Of a stretch of 64,000 nt of DNA, positions 28,816 through 40,942 are shown piece by piece. The notes under the pieces were generated by a model. It was not told the origin of the DNA. It did no database searches and saw only the letters and a list, made by a program, of their open reading frames with translations. The position numbers were made by a program, and so were the translations under genes. Every line of letters begins with the position of its first letter. Positions within the stretch are counted from its first letter, which is position 1. This stretch comes from Rosellinia necatrix. Lineage: Eukaryota; Ascomycota; Sordariomycetes; Xylariales; Xylariaceae. Location of the stretch: assembly GCA_021209875.1 (NCBI GenBank), contig JAGYVD010000011.1, positions 248,001-312,000 of the forward strand, in the 5' to 3' direction.

Positions 28816-29085
28816 TAAAAAGTTGTTTTAAAATATAATAGGCTATGCCTAAAGGTATACTTATTGGAGTAGTAAATAAAGTTTATTTTTTAGCTAAATA
28901 GCGGAACTTATAAACAATATATATATAGCTTGTAAAATATAGTTTTATAAAGCTGGTTAGTTTTAGTTATATTAGTTTAAGTTTAATAATTAATTTATAA
29001 ATTATTTAATAATTATTTAAAATAAAAATATATCATAGTTTGCTTATATTAGCTTATACGTTAATATTCTTTTATATATACTATT
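28816..29085. repeat. repeat segment X (also at 36060-36350)
   Basis: About 270 bp at the right end of repeat copy 1 that matches 36060-36350 in the same orientation, including the aligned stretches around ATAGTTTGC and AATATATATATA. In the second locus X lies immediately upstream of the 4 kb repeat instead of downstream. Confidence 0.6.
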
Positions 29086-32000
29086 ATAGTATTATTTTTT
29101 TTTTATGTTTTCTTAAAAAAATTGCCGCCTAGTTATAAACAGTTTTATATTTTTTATGCTTATATTTTAAGTTTATAACTAAAGTTTTTTTTTGGTTAGC
29201 TTTTTTTTTATTTATAAGTTTTAATTTATATATAAATATATATTTTTATTAATCTGGTCTGCTAAAATATTTTAATATTATTTATAATCGTTTTATAATA
29301 TTATTTCTTTTGTTTAGTATTTATTAACTTTTATATATTTTTTAAATATTTTAAATTTTTATATGCGATTATTTTTTAAAATTCTGCTAAGCTTTATTTT
29401 TTATTGTTTTATATACAGCTTCATAAAACTTTTAACCTGTATATTTTTTGTTTTCTTTTTTTTAATAATAATTAGTTTTATAAGTTATTTTAATTTTCAT
29501 AATACTTTAGTTTATTATTTAAGCTGTTTATAAGTTAATTTTATTTTATTTTCTAAGTTATTTAGCGTTTTATTATTATAGCCAGGCTTTATTTTTATTT
29601 ATATTTTAACTAGGATGTTAATTTACTCCGCTAGCGCAGATATATTTCTTTGTTTATTAAAAGTTAGCTTTAAACAGTTTATAATTTTTTTATTAATTAA
29701 TTAAATAATTGTTTTTTATTATATTAAAACGGGCTGTGTTTAATTATTATTTTTATATTAATTTTATAAATAAAATGTAAAATAGTATTTTTTTTAAGTT
29801 TATTTGCTAACTTTTCGTTTTTTTTTAGCGTTTAACGCTGCTTTTATTTATTTAAAACCTTTATTAACTAATTTCTAGCGTTATTTACGCCCTTTTCTGT
29901 TTTTTGCCTGGCTTTTTTTTATTTCTTTTTATTTATTTTTAAAAGTTTTTTTATTTTTATTTTTAAGCTGTTTATACGCTGCTTACAATAACCTCACGGC
30001 ATTTTTTTGCCTGCTTTATTATGAGCTAGCTTTTTATTAATATTTTACGCAGCTTTTTTTTTTGCTCTGTTTATAAAGGTATTATATTATATATATATTA
30101 TATTTGCAAACTAGCAAACAATCAGTTTTTAGCATTTTATATCTATTAAATCAGCAATATATTTTTTTAAAAGCTTATTATAAACAAACTATAAAGAAAA
30201 CATGTTATTATATATTATATATATTATATAAACAAAAAAAAAGATTTTAAAATAAACTAGCTGCTGTTATAACTATTTATATTTTATATTAACGTTGTTT
30301 ATAAACAAATTTTTAAAAATTTCAAACTTTATTAAATATTTTTATATTTTATTAAAAACGTTTATATATATAATAAATATATTTTTATAAGTATTTTTTA
30401 TTAATTATTTATTATATATTTGTAAATTTGTTGAAAAGTTAAAATAAATTTATTAAAACTTGTTTAAATGTTTCAAAACGCTTCATTTATTTTAATAAAA
30501 TATTAAAAATAAGTTTTAATTTTAATAATTATTTTTATTTTTAGTTTATATATTATTAGAACAAAATTATTATTATTATTTAAATCTATATTAAATAATT
30601 TTTAAATAATAAAAAATTAAAAGATATTATATAAATATTTTATCTGCTGTTGATATTTTTTTATATATTATTTATATTTAATTAAAAAAAAACATGTAAA
30701 TATTTTAAAATGTAACTAATAATTTATATAGTTTATTATAATTTATAAAATTATTTATAAACTTTTTAAAAGCTGTTATGTTTTTTATAAAAAGTTTCTT
30801 TTAAGTTTATATAAACTATGTTAAAAACATAAGCTTTATTTGCATATTAATTATAAATAGCTTTAAAAAATAAATAAAAATTAATAAAGTTTTAAAATAA
30901 TATAATAAATAATATAGCTGCAGCTGCTATTAATAAAATTTTAATAGCTATAGCTGCGCTTTTTTTGTTAAATATATCAGCTTTTTTTATATTAGTTATA
31001 AATAAAGCTTAAAAAAAATTAAAACTTAATAATAAAAAGTTAAAACAAATTAAAAAGCTTAAGCGCCGCTTATATAACGTTTATTATTATTTTATTTAAA
31101 GCTTATATAAAAAATATAAAAAATTAGCTAGTTTTATTTAATAATCTTTTTATAATTTTAAATTATTTATAATATATTTCTAAACTAATTTTATTGATAA
31201 TTAAAAATATAATATTTTATATTATTTATTTATTTTATTTATTATTTTTTATGTTTTATTTTTAAATATATTTCTTTTATTTTTCTATTAAGTTTATTAT
31301 TATTTTATATATTTTTATATTTTTTTAAAATAGTTTATTATTTAAGATTTTAAAAGGTTTTTAAAAGTTTTTGATAAGTTTAGCATATTTTTTATTTTAT
31401 AATGAGTTTATAAGCTTTTTATATTTTTCTTTTAGTTTAATCAACTGTCAATATTTTTTTATTTTTATTTTTTAAATTTTAAATTTTATTATTTATATAA
31501 AAAAAGCTAGCTATTATTTAACGTTTAAAAAACTAAAATCTATTTTTATATAATATATAAATTTAATATAAGAACAATTAAAAATATTTTTAAAATATAT
31601 AATTTTATTATATAAAAACAAATTATTTTAAAAACATAATATTTAATATATAGTTAGGCTAATTTTTAAAATAGCTGCAATATTTATATGTTTTTAAAAA
31701 ACAGGTAAATAAAATTTCTAGTTTTAAACTTGTTAATTAACACGTGCTGCTTATTATTAGCTTTTTTTTAGTTCGGCAATGTTATAGCTATAGCTGTTTA
31801 TATAAATTTAATGTTAATTTTGAGCTTTTATATAAATATTTTGATTAAAATTTATAAATAGTTAATTAATTATATTAAACGTTTTATTATTAATATAATA
31901 ACTATATAATATTTATAAATTTTAAAAAAAGCTTAGTTTAATAAATATAATATTTTAATTATTTATAATAAATATAGCTTTTAAACATAATATAAGCTAG

Positions 32001-35000
32001 TTATATTAAATATATATAATATATGCTTATAAAAATATTAGCATTTTTTAGTTTATTTATTTCATAGCTTTATTTATTTTTAAATAATAAGTAATAAATA
32101 AACGCTGTTTAATATTTATTAATAAATATATTTTATATTAAAAACAACTAGCTTAATTTATGCTTTTATTATTGATTGTAGCTATAAAAAATTTATAATA
32201 ACCTTAGTAATATTATATACACTATTTAATATACATGTTTATATTTATTAATACTATTGTTTTTAATATCACAGCTTTATTAAACTTTTTAATAATTATT
32301 ATTAAATTAATAAAAGCGCTTTATTTTTTTTTTTATAAATTTATTATAAAATTTATTAAAAGTTTATTTTAATATTGCTTAAAATTAATAATAAATAAAA
32401 CAAGCTTTATTTTTACTTTTTTATATTGTTTTGTATTATAAATATTATAATTATATATAAAACGTTTAATATTTTTAAAAATATTAATTAAAAAAGTTTT
32501 TAATATTACTATAATAATTTATTTTTAATTAAAATATTTTATTAAATATAAGTTTTAAATATTTTATATTATTTTTATATAAAAATTTTGACACGTTATA
32601 TAAGTTCAGGTTATATTTAATAATTAATATTTTAAAATTTAATTTTAAAAGAAAAATGCATATATTTTTTTATATAATATAAATAATATACATATAGCTT
32701 AAGTTTTTGTTAAAAATAGTATTTTAAACATTAGCTAAATTTTTACATTTAAATCTTTTTTTTTTTTAAAAAAGGTAATATATTTTTTAACTTCTTTGTT
32801 TAAATAATTTATAATTAGTTTAAAAAAAACTTAATTAACAGCTATTTATTTTTTAAAAATTGTTTATTTTATTTGGTGTATTGTATATTTTAAACTTTTT
32901 TGAAAAAGTCCTAGGTATGTTTTAATAACGTGTTTGCTTAGCTATTTAAGCGTTTTTTATAAACCTTTCATTTAAATCTAAATTTAATTAATTTTTTAGC
33001 CCCGCAGACCTATTGTTTAATTAATTTTTTAATATTTATAAGATAAATAAAATTTTTACAATTAAATATTATAATGAAAAACACGTTTATATTTTTAATT
33101 TTAGCACATTAAATTTATAAATAGTTTATAATTATTAAAACTTTTTATTTTAAATTTTATTATGAATTTTTGCAGCAATAAAATAGCGTAAATAATATAT
33201 TATAAGCTATAGTTGTTCATTTTCTTTTAATTAGTTTAAATATTTTTTATAAAACTATTTCAAATAATCTGTTTTTATAAAAGTTTTCTTATTAAAATTA
33301 AAATAAATTAAAATAAATTTATTTATAAAAACGTTTTTAAATATTTTAAAAGCCGCGTTTTAATAAGTTTTTATTTAAAAAAATGTTTTTTTATTAGTGT
33401 AGTTAATAAAGCTGTTTTTTTTAAATAATTATTTATAAAGTTTTTTTAAAAATTTATAAAACTTAAAAATTTTTGTATGTTTTTAAACGTTATAAAAGGT
33501 TTTTATTTATAAATTATATGTAATTGTTTACAGTTTATATTAACTTTATTATTTATTTTTCTTTTAAATTTTAAATTTCTTTTCATAAAAACTTTAAATT
33601 TGCTTTTATTAATATTTAAATAAAAGCTAACGTTTATAAAACAGCTTACAACTGATTTAATTTTATAATAATAATCTGTTTAAAAGCTTGAAAAAAAATA
33701 TAAATATATTATTACTATATATAATATAAAAATAGTTTAAAAAACTTTAAAGCATATTATTAATATAGCGTTAAAATATTGCACACGTTTTATATAAATT
33801 AAAAAACTCTATTAGCTATTTAAACAATTTAAACTTAGTTTAAAAAGCTGTTTTTTATTTTTTTTTGTTTTATACTTTAATTTTATAAAAAGCTGATTTA
33901 ATGTTTAATTTAATAAATTATCTAGCTTATAAAAATATTTTAGATATTTTTAAATTAAAAAAAAATACTGGTTTTATTTAATAATATTATTAAACGTTTT
34001 ATAATTATAATAAAAATAAAATTATTGTTAACCTTATATATAAAAAATATTAATATATTTATTAGCAAGCTATATATATATTTATATTTTTTATTTAATA
34101 GTTTCACAAAAGTTTTTTTAAAAATAAAAAGTTTATTTTTTAATATATTATATAAAAAGCTTTATAAAACTAATTTTTATACTTTTATATATTTATATTA
34201 AAATATATTTTATAATTTATTTTTCACCGGTGAAAAATTAAAGCTTATATTTTATGCTTATTAAACAAATTAGTTTATTTTTTTTAATTTATTTAAAATC
34301 TTTTTTTAAGTCGCGCCTAAAACTTTTAAAATAAAGCGTAGCTTATTTAAACAATTATTATAAAAAAATCTTTAAATCATTTTTATTCAAGCTTTTTAAA
34401 TCCATACATCTCTCTTGCCTTTTAATAAAAAATCACAGCGTTAATTATAAATATTATCTAAACGGTTTAATAGTTTTTATTTAATTTATACATTTTTTTT
34501 TTAATTATTATCTTGTTTATTTTTTTTTTATTTATATAATATTTATATATAAAATATATTATTTTTTTATATTTTAAGTAAAGCTTTTTTTCTATTAATA
34601 AATATTATAACTTTTTTCTTATATTTATATGTATTTATTTAAAATATTCATTTATATTTATATATAAATAAATTATTTTATGTATTTTTTAAAACCTGTT
34701 TATAGGCTTTTTTTTAGCCCCTAGTTTAAAAACTGTTTTTTTATTTTTATTAATAGCTATATAATATTTATATTTTTAATTCATCAAAACTTTTTAAAAT
34801 TATATTTTTTTTATAAATATATTAATTATAATAAATAAGCTGTTTATAAACTATTGAATCATAGTTATTTTTTTTAAGTTAATTTTAACTTTTAAAAGCG
34901 TTTTTTTTTAAAAGTTATTTATTTTTTTATTTTTTTTTATTGTTTAAGCTTAACGTTTTTTTTATTTTTATATTATTTATATAAATGTTCAGCCTGCTTG

Positions 35001-36059
35001 GTAGCGTTATAAAATATAATTTAATAAAATAGCCTAGTTTTTTATATTATAAGCAGTTTTTTTTTAATTTTTAATACCGCTTTTTTTTTAATAGCTTTAG
35101 CCGTTGAAATTTTATTTAAAAAATTTTATTTAATAATAAGTTTAAAAAAAAAAATTTTTATTATGTTAATATTTTCTTTTTAAATATATTATTAAACTTT
35201 TATAAAATATATTATATTTATTTTTATTTAAAGCGCTGTTTTTAATATAAGGGTTTAATAGTGTTTTTGGCTTGTTCATTATTTTTAAATCTTAATTAAA
35301 ATAATTTTAATAATTATTAAATAGTTGTATAGTTATAAAAGGTTTTTTAAGCTTATTATTTAAAGCTTTTGTAAATAATAATAAGTTCATATTATTTATT
35401 TAATTTAATTTATTTAATTTTAATAATAACGGATTAAATTAAAAAGCACATATAAAAAAATATTAATTAACTTTTTAATAAACCATGCGCAGCTTATAAA
35501 TAAAAAATATAATTTTATTTAAATTTTTATAAATAGTTTTAATATATTAAAAAAATATTTTTAAATTAGTTTTTAAATTAAAGACGCTTATAATATAAAA
35601 TAATTTAATAATAATTTATATATTATTTTTAAACGGTTTATAAACGCTATATTATCTTAATTTATTATTCCTTGCAAATTTTTTATTTATTTATAATTTA
35701 CATAACGTAAACTTTTTTTATACAGCTTATTTAAAACAGTTTTTTATAAACCTTTTCCGCTAAACTAAAAATTTATCTTTAAACTTTTAAAATTAAATTT
35801 AAAAAAACTTAACATAATTTAATAAATAAATATAAAAATAATTTTAAAAATGAATATATTAGTTATTTAACAATTATTTTTACGCCGCTTATATATAGCT
35901 TTAATTTATTTTTATTAATAAAACGTTATTTTTTGTTTTAAATATATTAAATTATTATTATTATATTTTATAGCTTATATCAAAATAAATTCTTTTTAAT
36001 TATTTAAAAATAGCTTTTAAAAAGTTTTTAATTAATCAGCTTTAAATTTATTAAAAGGT
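29086..36059. other. RIP-degraded AT-rich DNA, no gene
   Basis: About 7 kb of degraded AT-rich sequence, with stops in every frame. The only sharp structure is a perfect 20 bp palindrome at 34219-34238 centred on CCGG. No gene, RNA or element boundary could be supported. Confidence 0.55.
34219..34238. repeat. perfect 20 bp palindrome centred on CCGG
   Basis: Two 10 bp half-sites with no spacer, core TTCACCGGTGAA, in AT-rich surroundings. It could be a chance palindrome or an old protein-binding or hairpin site. Confidence 0.6.
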
Positions 36060-36545
36060 TTAAAAAGCTAAAAATATATAATAAACTATATTTCAAAATA
36101 TCTTTATTAAAATAATCAATAAAATCTATTTTTTAACGAAATAATAAAAGTTCTAAATAATATATATATAACTTATAAAACATACTTTTATAAAACTAGT
36201 TAATTTTAGGTATATTAGTCTAAGTTCAAAAATTAGTTTATAAACTAAGTAATAATTGTTCAGGATAAAAATATATAATAGTTTGCCTTTATTAGCCTGG
36301 GCGCTAATACTTCTTTATAAGCACAGCCCATAATATAAAAATAATTTTTAAGCGTTTTTTTATTTTATAAAAAGTATTTTAATAAAATTATTTTAATATA
36401 TTTAATTTTTTAACTAATTTTTTAATTAATTAGTTTTATATTATTATATTATAGCTGTAAATATAACATCTAAGATTTTATATTTATATTTTTTAAAATA
36501 TAACGCTTTTATTTATTTTATACAAAATAGTTTTATAAAATATTT
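36060..36545. repeat. repeat segments X and Y upstream of repeat copy 2
   Basis: X (36060-36350) matches the right end of copy 1, and Y (about 36340-36545) matches 55785-55995 at the right end of copy 2. The end-type sequence X-Y is followed at once by the beginning of copy 2, which looks like a head-to-tail junction of two elements. Confidence 0.55.
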
Positions 36546-36702
36546 TAACACAGATATAGATCGATTGATAAAAAGATTTATTAATGCTTAAAAGGATGTT
36601 AATATTTTAAAAATATTTAATATAAATTATTAAATTTTTTAAAAAGTTTTAATTTAATATAATAAACTATAGGTATTTATAAATATTGATCTACACTTTA
36701 TA

Positions 36703-37615
36703 AAGCGACGCACAGGTTAGTAGAACGCGTATATTAAAAGAGAGCGTGAGCCTTTAAACGAAGGCCTAGCGGTATAGTGCGCTTCTAAAAGAGGTCTGGC
36801 TATTTACGCTAAGCTTTAAATAACTGTTTAAACTAAAATAGCGCTACTAAAAAAGCCTGAATAATTTTTTTTTTTTTATTTTTTCGGCTTTTTAAGCATT
36901 ATTAAATCGAAAAACGGCAGGTAAGCAAAAAACTTTCCGACTATTATTAAAAACTATTTTTTTTATAAAAGATAGAAAAATAAAGTAATAAAAAAAAACC
37001 CGTACGTAATAAACGCGTCGTAAACAAAGCTTTTTATAAAAGTTCTAGCCGGACTAGTCTATATAAATGCTAGCTTAGTTAAAAATAAAACTTAATTATT
37101 TATATTTTATAAAATAACGTATAAATTAATAGAATATATATATTAAAAAAAAAACATAAGTTTTTAAATAAAAGCTTAGCGATATAATATATTTTTAACA
37201 AAAGTTTAGCTATTTATATTAAGCTTTAAATAGCTGCTTAAACTTATATTAATAGTTTAGTTTAAATTAAAAAAGTATAAGCTTTTAAACAAAAGCTTGC
37301 GTGCGCGATTTTTAACTAAAAAAATCGCCGGCTACTGGCCAGGTTTTCGGATAACTGCTTATATTTATATTTTAAATAAGCTAAAGTTAAAAAAAGTTAT
37401 TTATATAGCTGTAACTTTTAAGCGCTAAAAGCTGCGGCTAAACAAAAAACCTTTTAACCATTATTAAAAACCACTTTTTTTATAAGAAGTAAAAAAATAA
37501 AATAACAAAAGAAAACCTGTACGCAACGAACGCGTTATAAACAAGGCCTTTTATAAAGGTCCTGGCCGGACTGGTCTATGCAAGTACTAGCCTAGTTAGA
37601 AGTAGAACCCAATCA
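36703..37615. mobile_element. 913 bp insertion made of two tandem LTR-like units
   Basis: Absent from repeat copy 1. TTATA is found on both sides (36698-36702 and 37616-37620), consistent with a 5 bp duplication. Inside are two directly repeated units (about 36703-37105 and 37112-37615) that share their beginnings (AGCGNNR...GAGCGTGAGCCT region) and their last ~170 bp (CCCGTACG...AACGCG...CCGGACTRGTCTAT) but differ in the middle. The second unit is much less RIPed over its last 170 bp. A two-LTR remnant with a lost interior would give this layout. Confidence 0.5.
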
Positions 37616-38511
37616 TTATATAATAAAAATAATTTTAAAAGTTGTTTTTGCTTTAAACATATAACGCTTATAAATATAATATTCAAACTATACTTTATAT
37701 ATATATATTTTTTACTTAAAAAATTTTTAAAGCAAGAATTTTTAGCTTAATTATTAAGCTGTTTTATATTATTATTATGTATTTTTTAAATTTGTTAATT
37801 TATTAAATAATTTATTACTTTATTTTTTAATTGTTTTTTTAAATTTTCTTTATTTAAATTAGTTTTTTTAAGCATTTTATAATAAATTAATTAATTTATA
37901 TTTTAATAATACATATATTTTATAAATATAATTAATTTATTTATATATAATATCAAATGAAAATAAAATTACAGAGCGCAGCTTTTTTTTTAACACTATA
38001 AATAGTTTATTTTTAGTTATATTAATATGTTTAATTAAAAGACTTTTTAAATATATATTTTTAATTACATTATTATTTTATATTTTAATAAAGTTTAATA
38101 ATTTTTTTACTAGTGCTTAAATATAATTAATAACTTGTTAATAGTTTAAATATAAAGTAATATTTAATGTTTTATTTTTATTTTTAACGTTTTTTTTAAG
38201 TTTAAATATACAAGCTATATGTAACTTTATTATTAATATTTTTTATTAAATTTTTAATATATAAATTTAAAATATATTTTTTTTTTTAAATATATTTTTA
38301 TTTTTTATTAAATTTATTATTTATATTTTTAACGCTATAATTTTAAAGTTTTATTATAATTATATTAATTTCTAAATATTATTATAATTTATTATATATT
38401 ATATTTATTAATAATATTATTTTTTATATATAAATTATTATGATAATTTATTTCTTAATATATGTTTAAATTATTAATAATTATTATAAATAACTATTAA
38501 AATCATTTTTC

Positions 38512-38660
38512 TTGCTGCTGGGCTGACGTTTGCGCTGCTGCCGCTGCTGCTGCTGCTACTGCTGCTTTTACTGCTGCTGCTTCTGCTGCTGCTCCTGCTT
38601 CTGCTGCTGCTGCTGTTATTTTTGCTGCTGCTGCTGCTATTAATACTGCTTTTACTGCTT
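38512..38660. repeat. CTG/CAG triplet tract in repeat copy 2
   Basis: A longer and purer triplet tract than in copy 1. Read on the minus strand, the GCA frame is open through it and gives an Ala/Glu/Val-rich segment, so it may be a relic of an alanine-rich part of a transposon protein. The CTG frame (poly-Leu) and AGC frame (poly-Ser/Arg) are also open. Confidence 0.75.
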
Positions 38661-39606
38661 TTATTGTTTTAGCTGTTTATATTGTTATAAATAATATTTT
38701 TAATATTTTTTTCTGCTTGTTTATAATTTATTTAAATATAATATTTAAAATTAAAAGATAAGCCAATTTATTTTAACAACGTTTTTGTTTAGATTTATTT
38801 TTATTAAGTTTATTTAATTTAAATATATATTTAAATATTAAAAATATATTATTTTAAGTTTTTAAAATTTTATAATAATTAATATTATTAAACTGCGGTT
38901 ATTAAAGTTTATATAAATACATATATTATTTTTATTTGCTTTTTAATTTAAAATATTATATAAAAATAATTTTACTACTACTACTATTAACGCTGCTTTT
39001 TATTTTATTTATTTATATTTAAAACTAATAAACATTATTTAAAAATATTTAATTTAAATTAAATTAATTTTATATTTATTAATAAATTAAAAAGTTAGAT
39101 AATAAAATTATTAAATATAATAATTAATATTAAAATTATATTTTTACATATAAATATATTTTTCGTTTATATTTTATTTTATATGCTTTAATTAATTAAT
39201 TAATATATAATTAATAATATAAATTTAATTTTTATAAATTTAATTAATAATTTAATTTAGTTTCATATTTTTTTATTTTATTTTAATATTATAATAAATA
39301 ATTATTATAAACTTTTATTAATTATTAATTTATTTAAAAATAAATTATTTTAACCTTTAAAATTTTATTATATAAACTTTTTAATATTTTAATAAAAAAT
39401 AAAATATTATAACTTTAAAAACGTTTATTTTTACAAATTTTTTATGTTTTATATATTCTTAATTATTTTTAAGATTTATATTTTTATAACAAGTTGTTTT
39501 TTTATTTACTATGCTTTTTATATTTTTTATTTTTATTTTATTATAGTTTTTTTGTTTATTATTGCTATATAGTTTATATTTTTAAATATTATTTAAAAAG
39601 CTTGTT

Positions 39607-39809
39607 TGAGAGGTGCACCATGGGGGTGTAAAGTGTGTATTATAAATGATGAACAGCTAGCACATCTAGGCTAAGCTAAAGTTTTACCGAGGTGTGGGCT
39701 AGGGCCGACATACATGGGGCTAGGCCTAATTAGGTTGTGCGTGTGGCCACGGGCCACAGCACCCCAAGCGAGGGGCTTATGTAAGCGCTCCCTCTACGCG
39801 CGCGTATCA
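39607..39809 (+). mobile_element. solo LTR, family A, with perfect TSD
   Basis: A 203 bp copy from TGAGAGG to GTATCA, almost un-RIPed, flanked by TTGTT at 39602-39606 and 39810-39814. Repeat copy 1 at about 27082-27095 shows the unoccupied site, with the flanks joining through a single five-base T-rich motif. It inserted into copy 2 of the 4 kb repeat and lies 930 bp from the family A full-length element in opposite orientation. Confidence 0.9.
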
Positions 39810-40739
39810 TTGTTATAATTTAATTTTACAGTGTTTTTTTAATATATTTAAATAGTTTCATAATTTAAAAACTTTTAATAAAAATTAAAAATAAAAAAAA
39901 ACGCTTTTTTAAAAGCTGCATAAAATTAAAAAGATTTAAATATTTTTATATTTTTAATTTTTTGTATTAATTATTAAAAGTTTAAGATAATAATTTATTA
40001 ATATTTTTTATATTATAATCTGAATCGTTCAAATTAAACAAAGCTTTAAAATATTTGCATTATATTTATATAAAGTTTTTTATAAAATTATTTATTAATA
40101 TTTAAATAATAAAAAAATATTTTGTTATAAATAAACTTTTTTAATATTTTTATTTAAACTATATATTTTATATATATATATGTTTAAGCTTCATAATAAG
40201 TTTTTTATATTTATTAATGATTAAATAAATGGTTTACAGATTATTTAAATAAATTATTTATATTTTTTTCCAGTTTAAAATAAAATTTTTAAAAAATTAT
40301 TTTTCAGGTATTATTTTTATAATTATATATCTTATAATAATAAATTTGGCTTTTATTATAAAAATTAAAAGTATATTTTATTTTAATGACGTTTTGAAAA
40401 ATCGTATTTTTATATAAAAATATAATATATTTATATAAAAAGGGTTAATTTTATATTATTTATAAATTACTTGTTTTTCATAATTAAAAAGCTTAAGCTC
40501 TTAAATTTCTGTTTTTATATATAATTTCAAAAATTTTATATAATATAAATAATAAATTATTTAATTAGCTGTTTTTATATAATTTAAGGTTGAATTTATA
40601 AAATGTTTTCATAATAATATAGGTACAAATGTTATATTTAATTATAATATAATTATTATATAAAATGTTAAGCTAATTTTCTGTTAATATATTTTAAATT
40701 TTTTTATAGCTTATTTTATATATTTTTATAGTTTTTTAT

Positions 40740-40942
40740 TAATACGCGCGCGTAGAGGGAGCGCTTATATAAGCCCCTTGCTTGGGGTGCTATGGCCTGT
40801 GGCTACACGCACAACTTAATTAGGCCTAGCCTTATATATATAAGCTTTAGCTCATATTTAAATAAAACTTTAGCTGAGCTTAAATTTGCTAGATTTTTAT
40901 TTTTTATAATATATATTTTATATTTTTAAAATATATTTTTTA
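40740..40942 (-). repeat. family A LTR, left (3' LTR in element sense)
   Basis: Heavily RIPed: nearly every C or G that is T or A here is still C or G in the solo copies, while the length is unchanged at 203 bp. Confidence 0.85.

Larger units (their letters stand above)
36541..40739. repeat. dispersed ~4 kb repeat, copy 2, left part
   Basis: It matches 25007-28040 of copy 1 once the 913 bp insertion at 36703-37615 and the solo LTR at 39607-39809 are removed. It is cut at 40739 by the 14.3 kb nested retrotransposon and resumes at 55039. Confidence 0.75.

Noticed and set aside
38512..38660. CRISPR-like or minisatellite array
   Set aside because: It is a simple triplet tract without spacers, and the genome looks eukaryotic.
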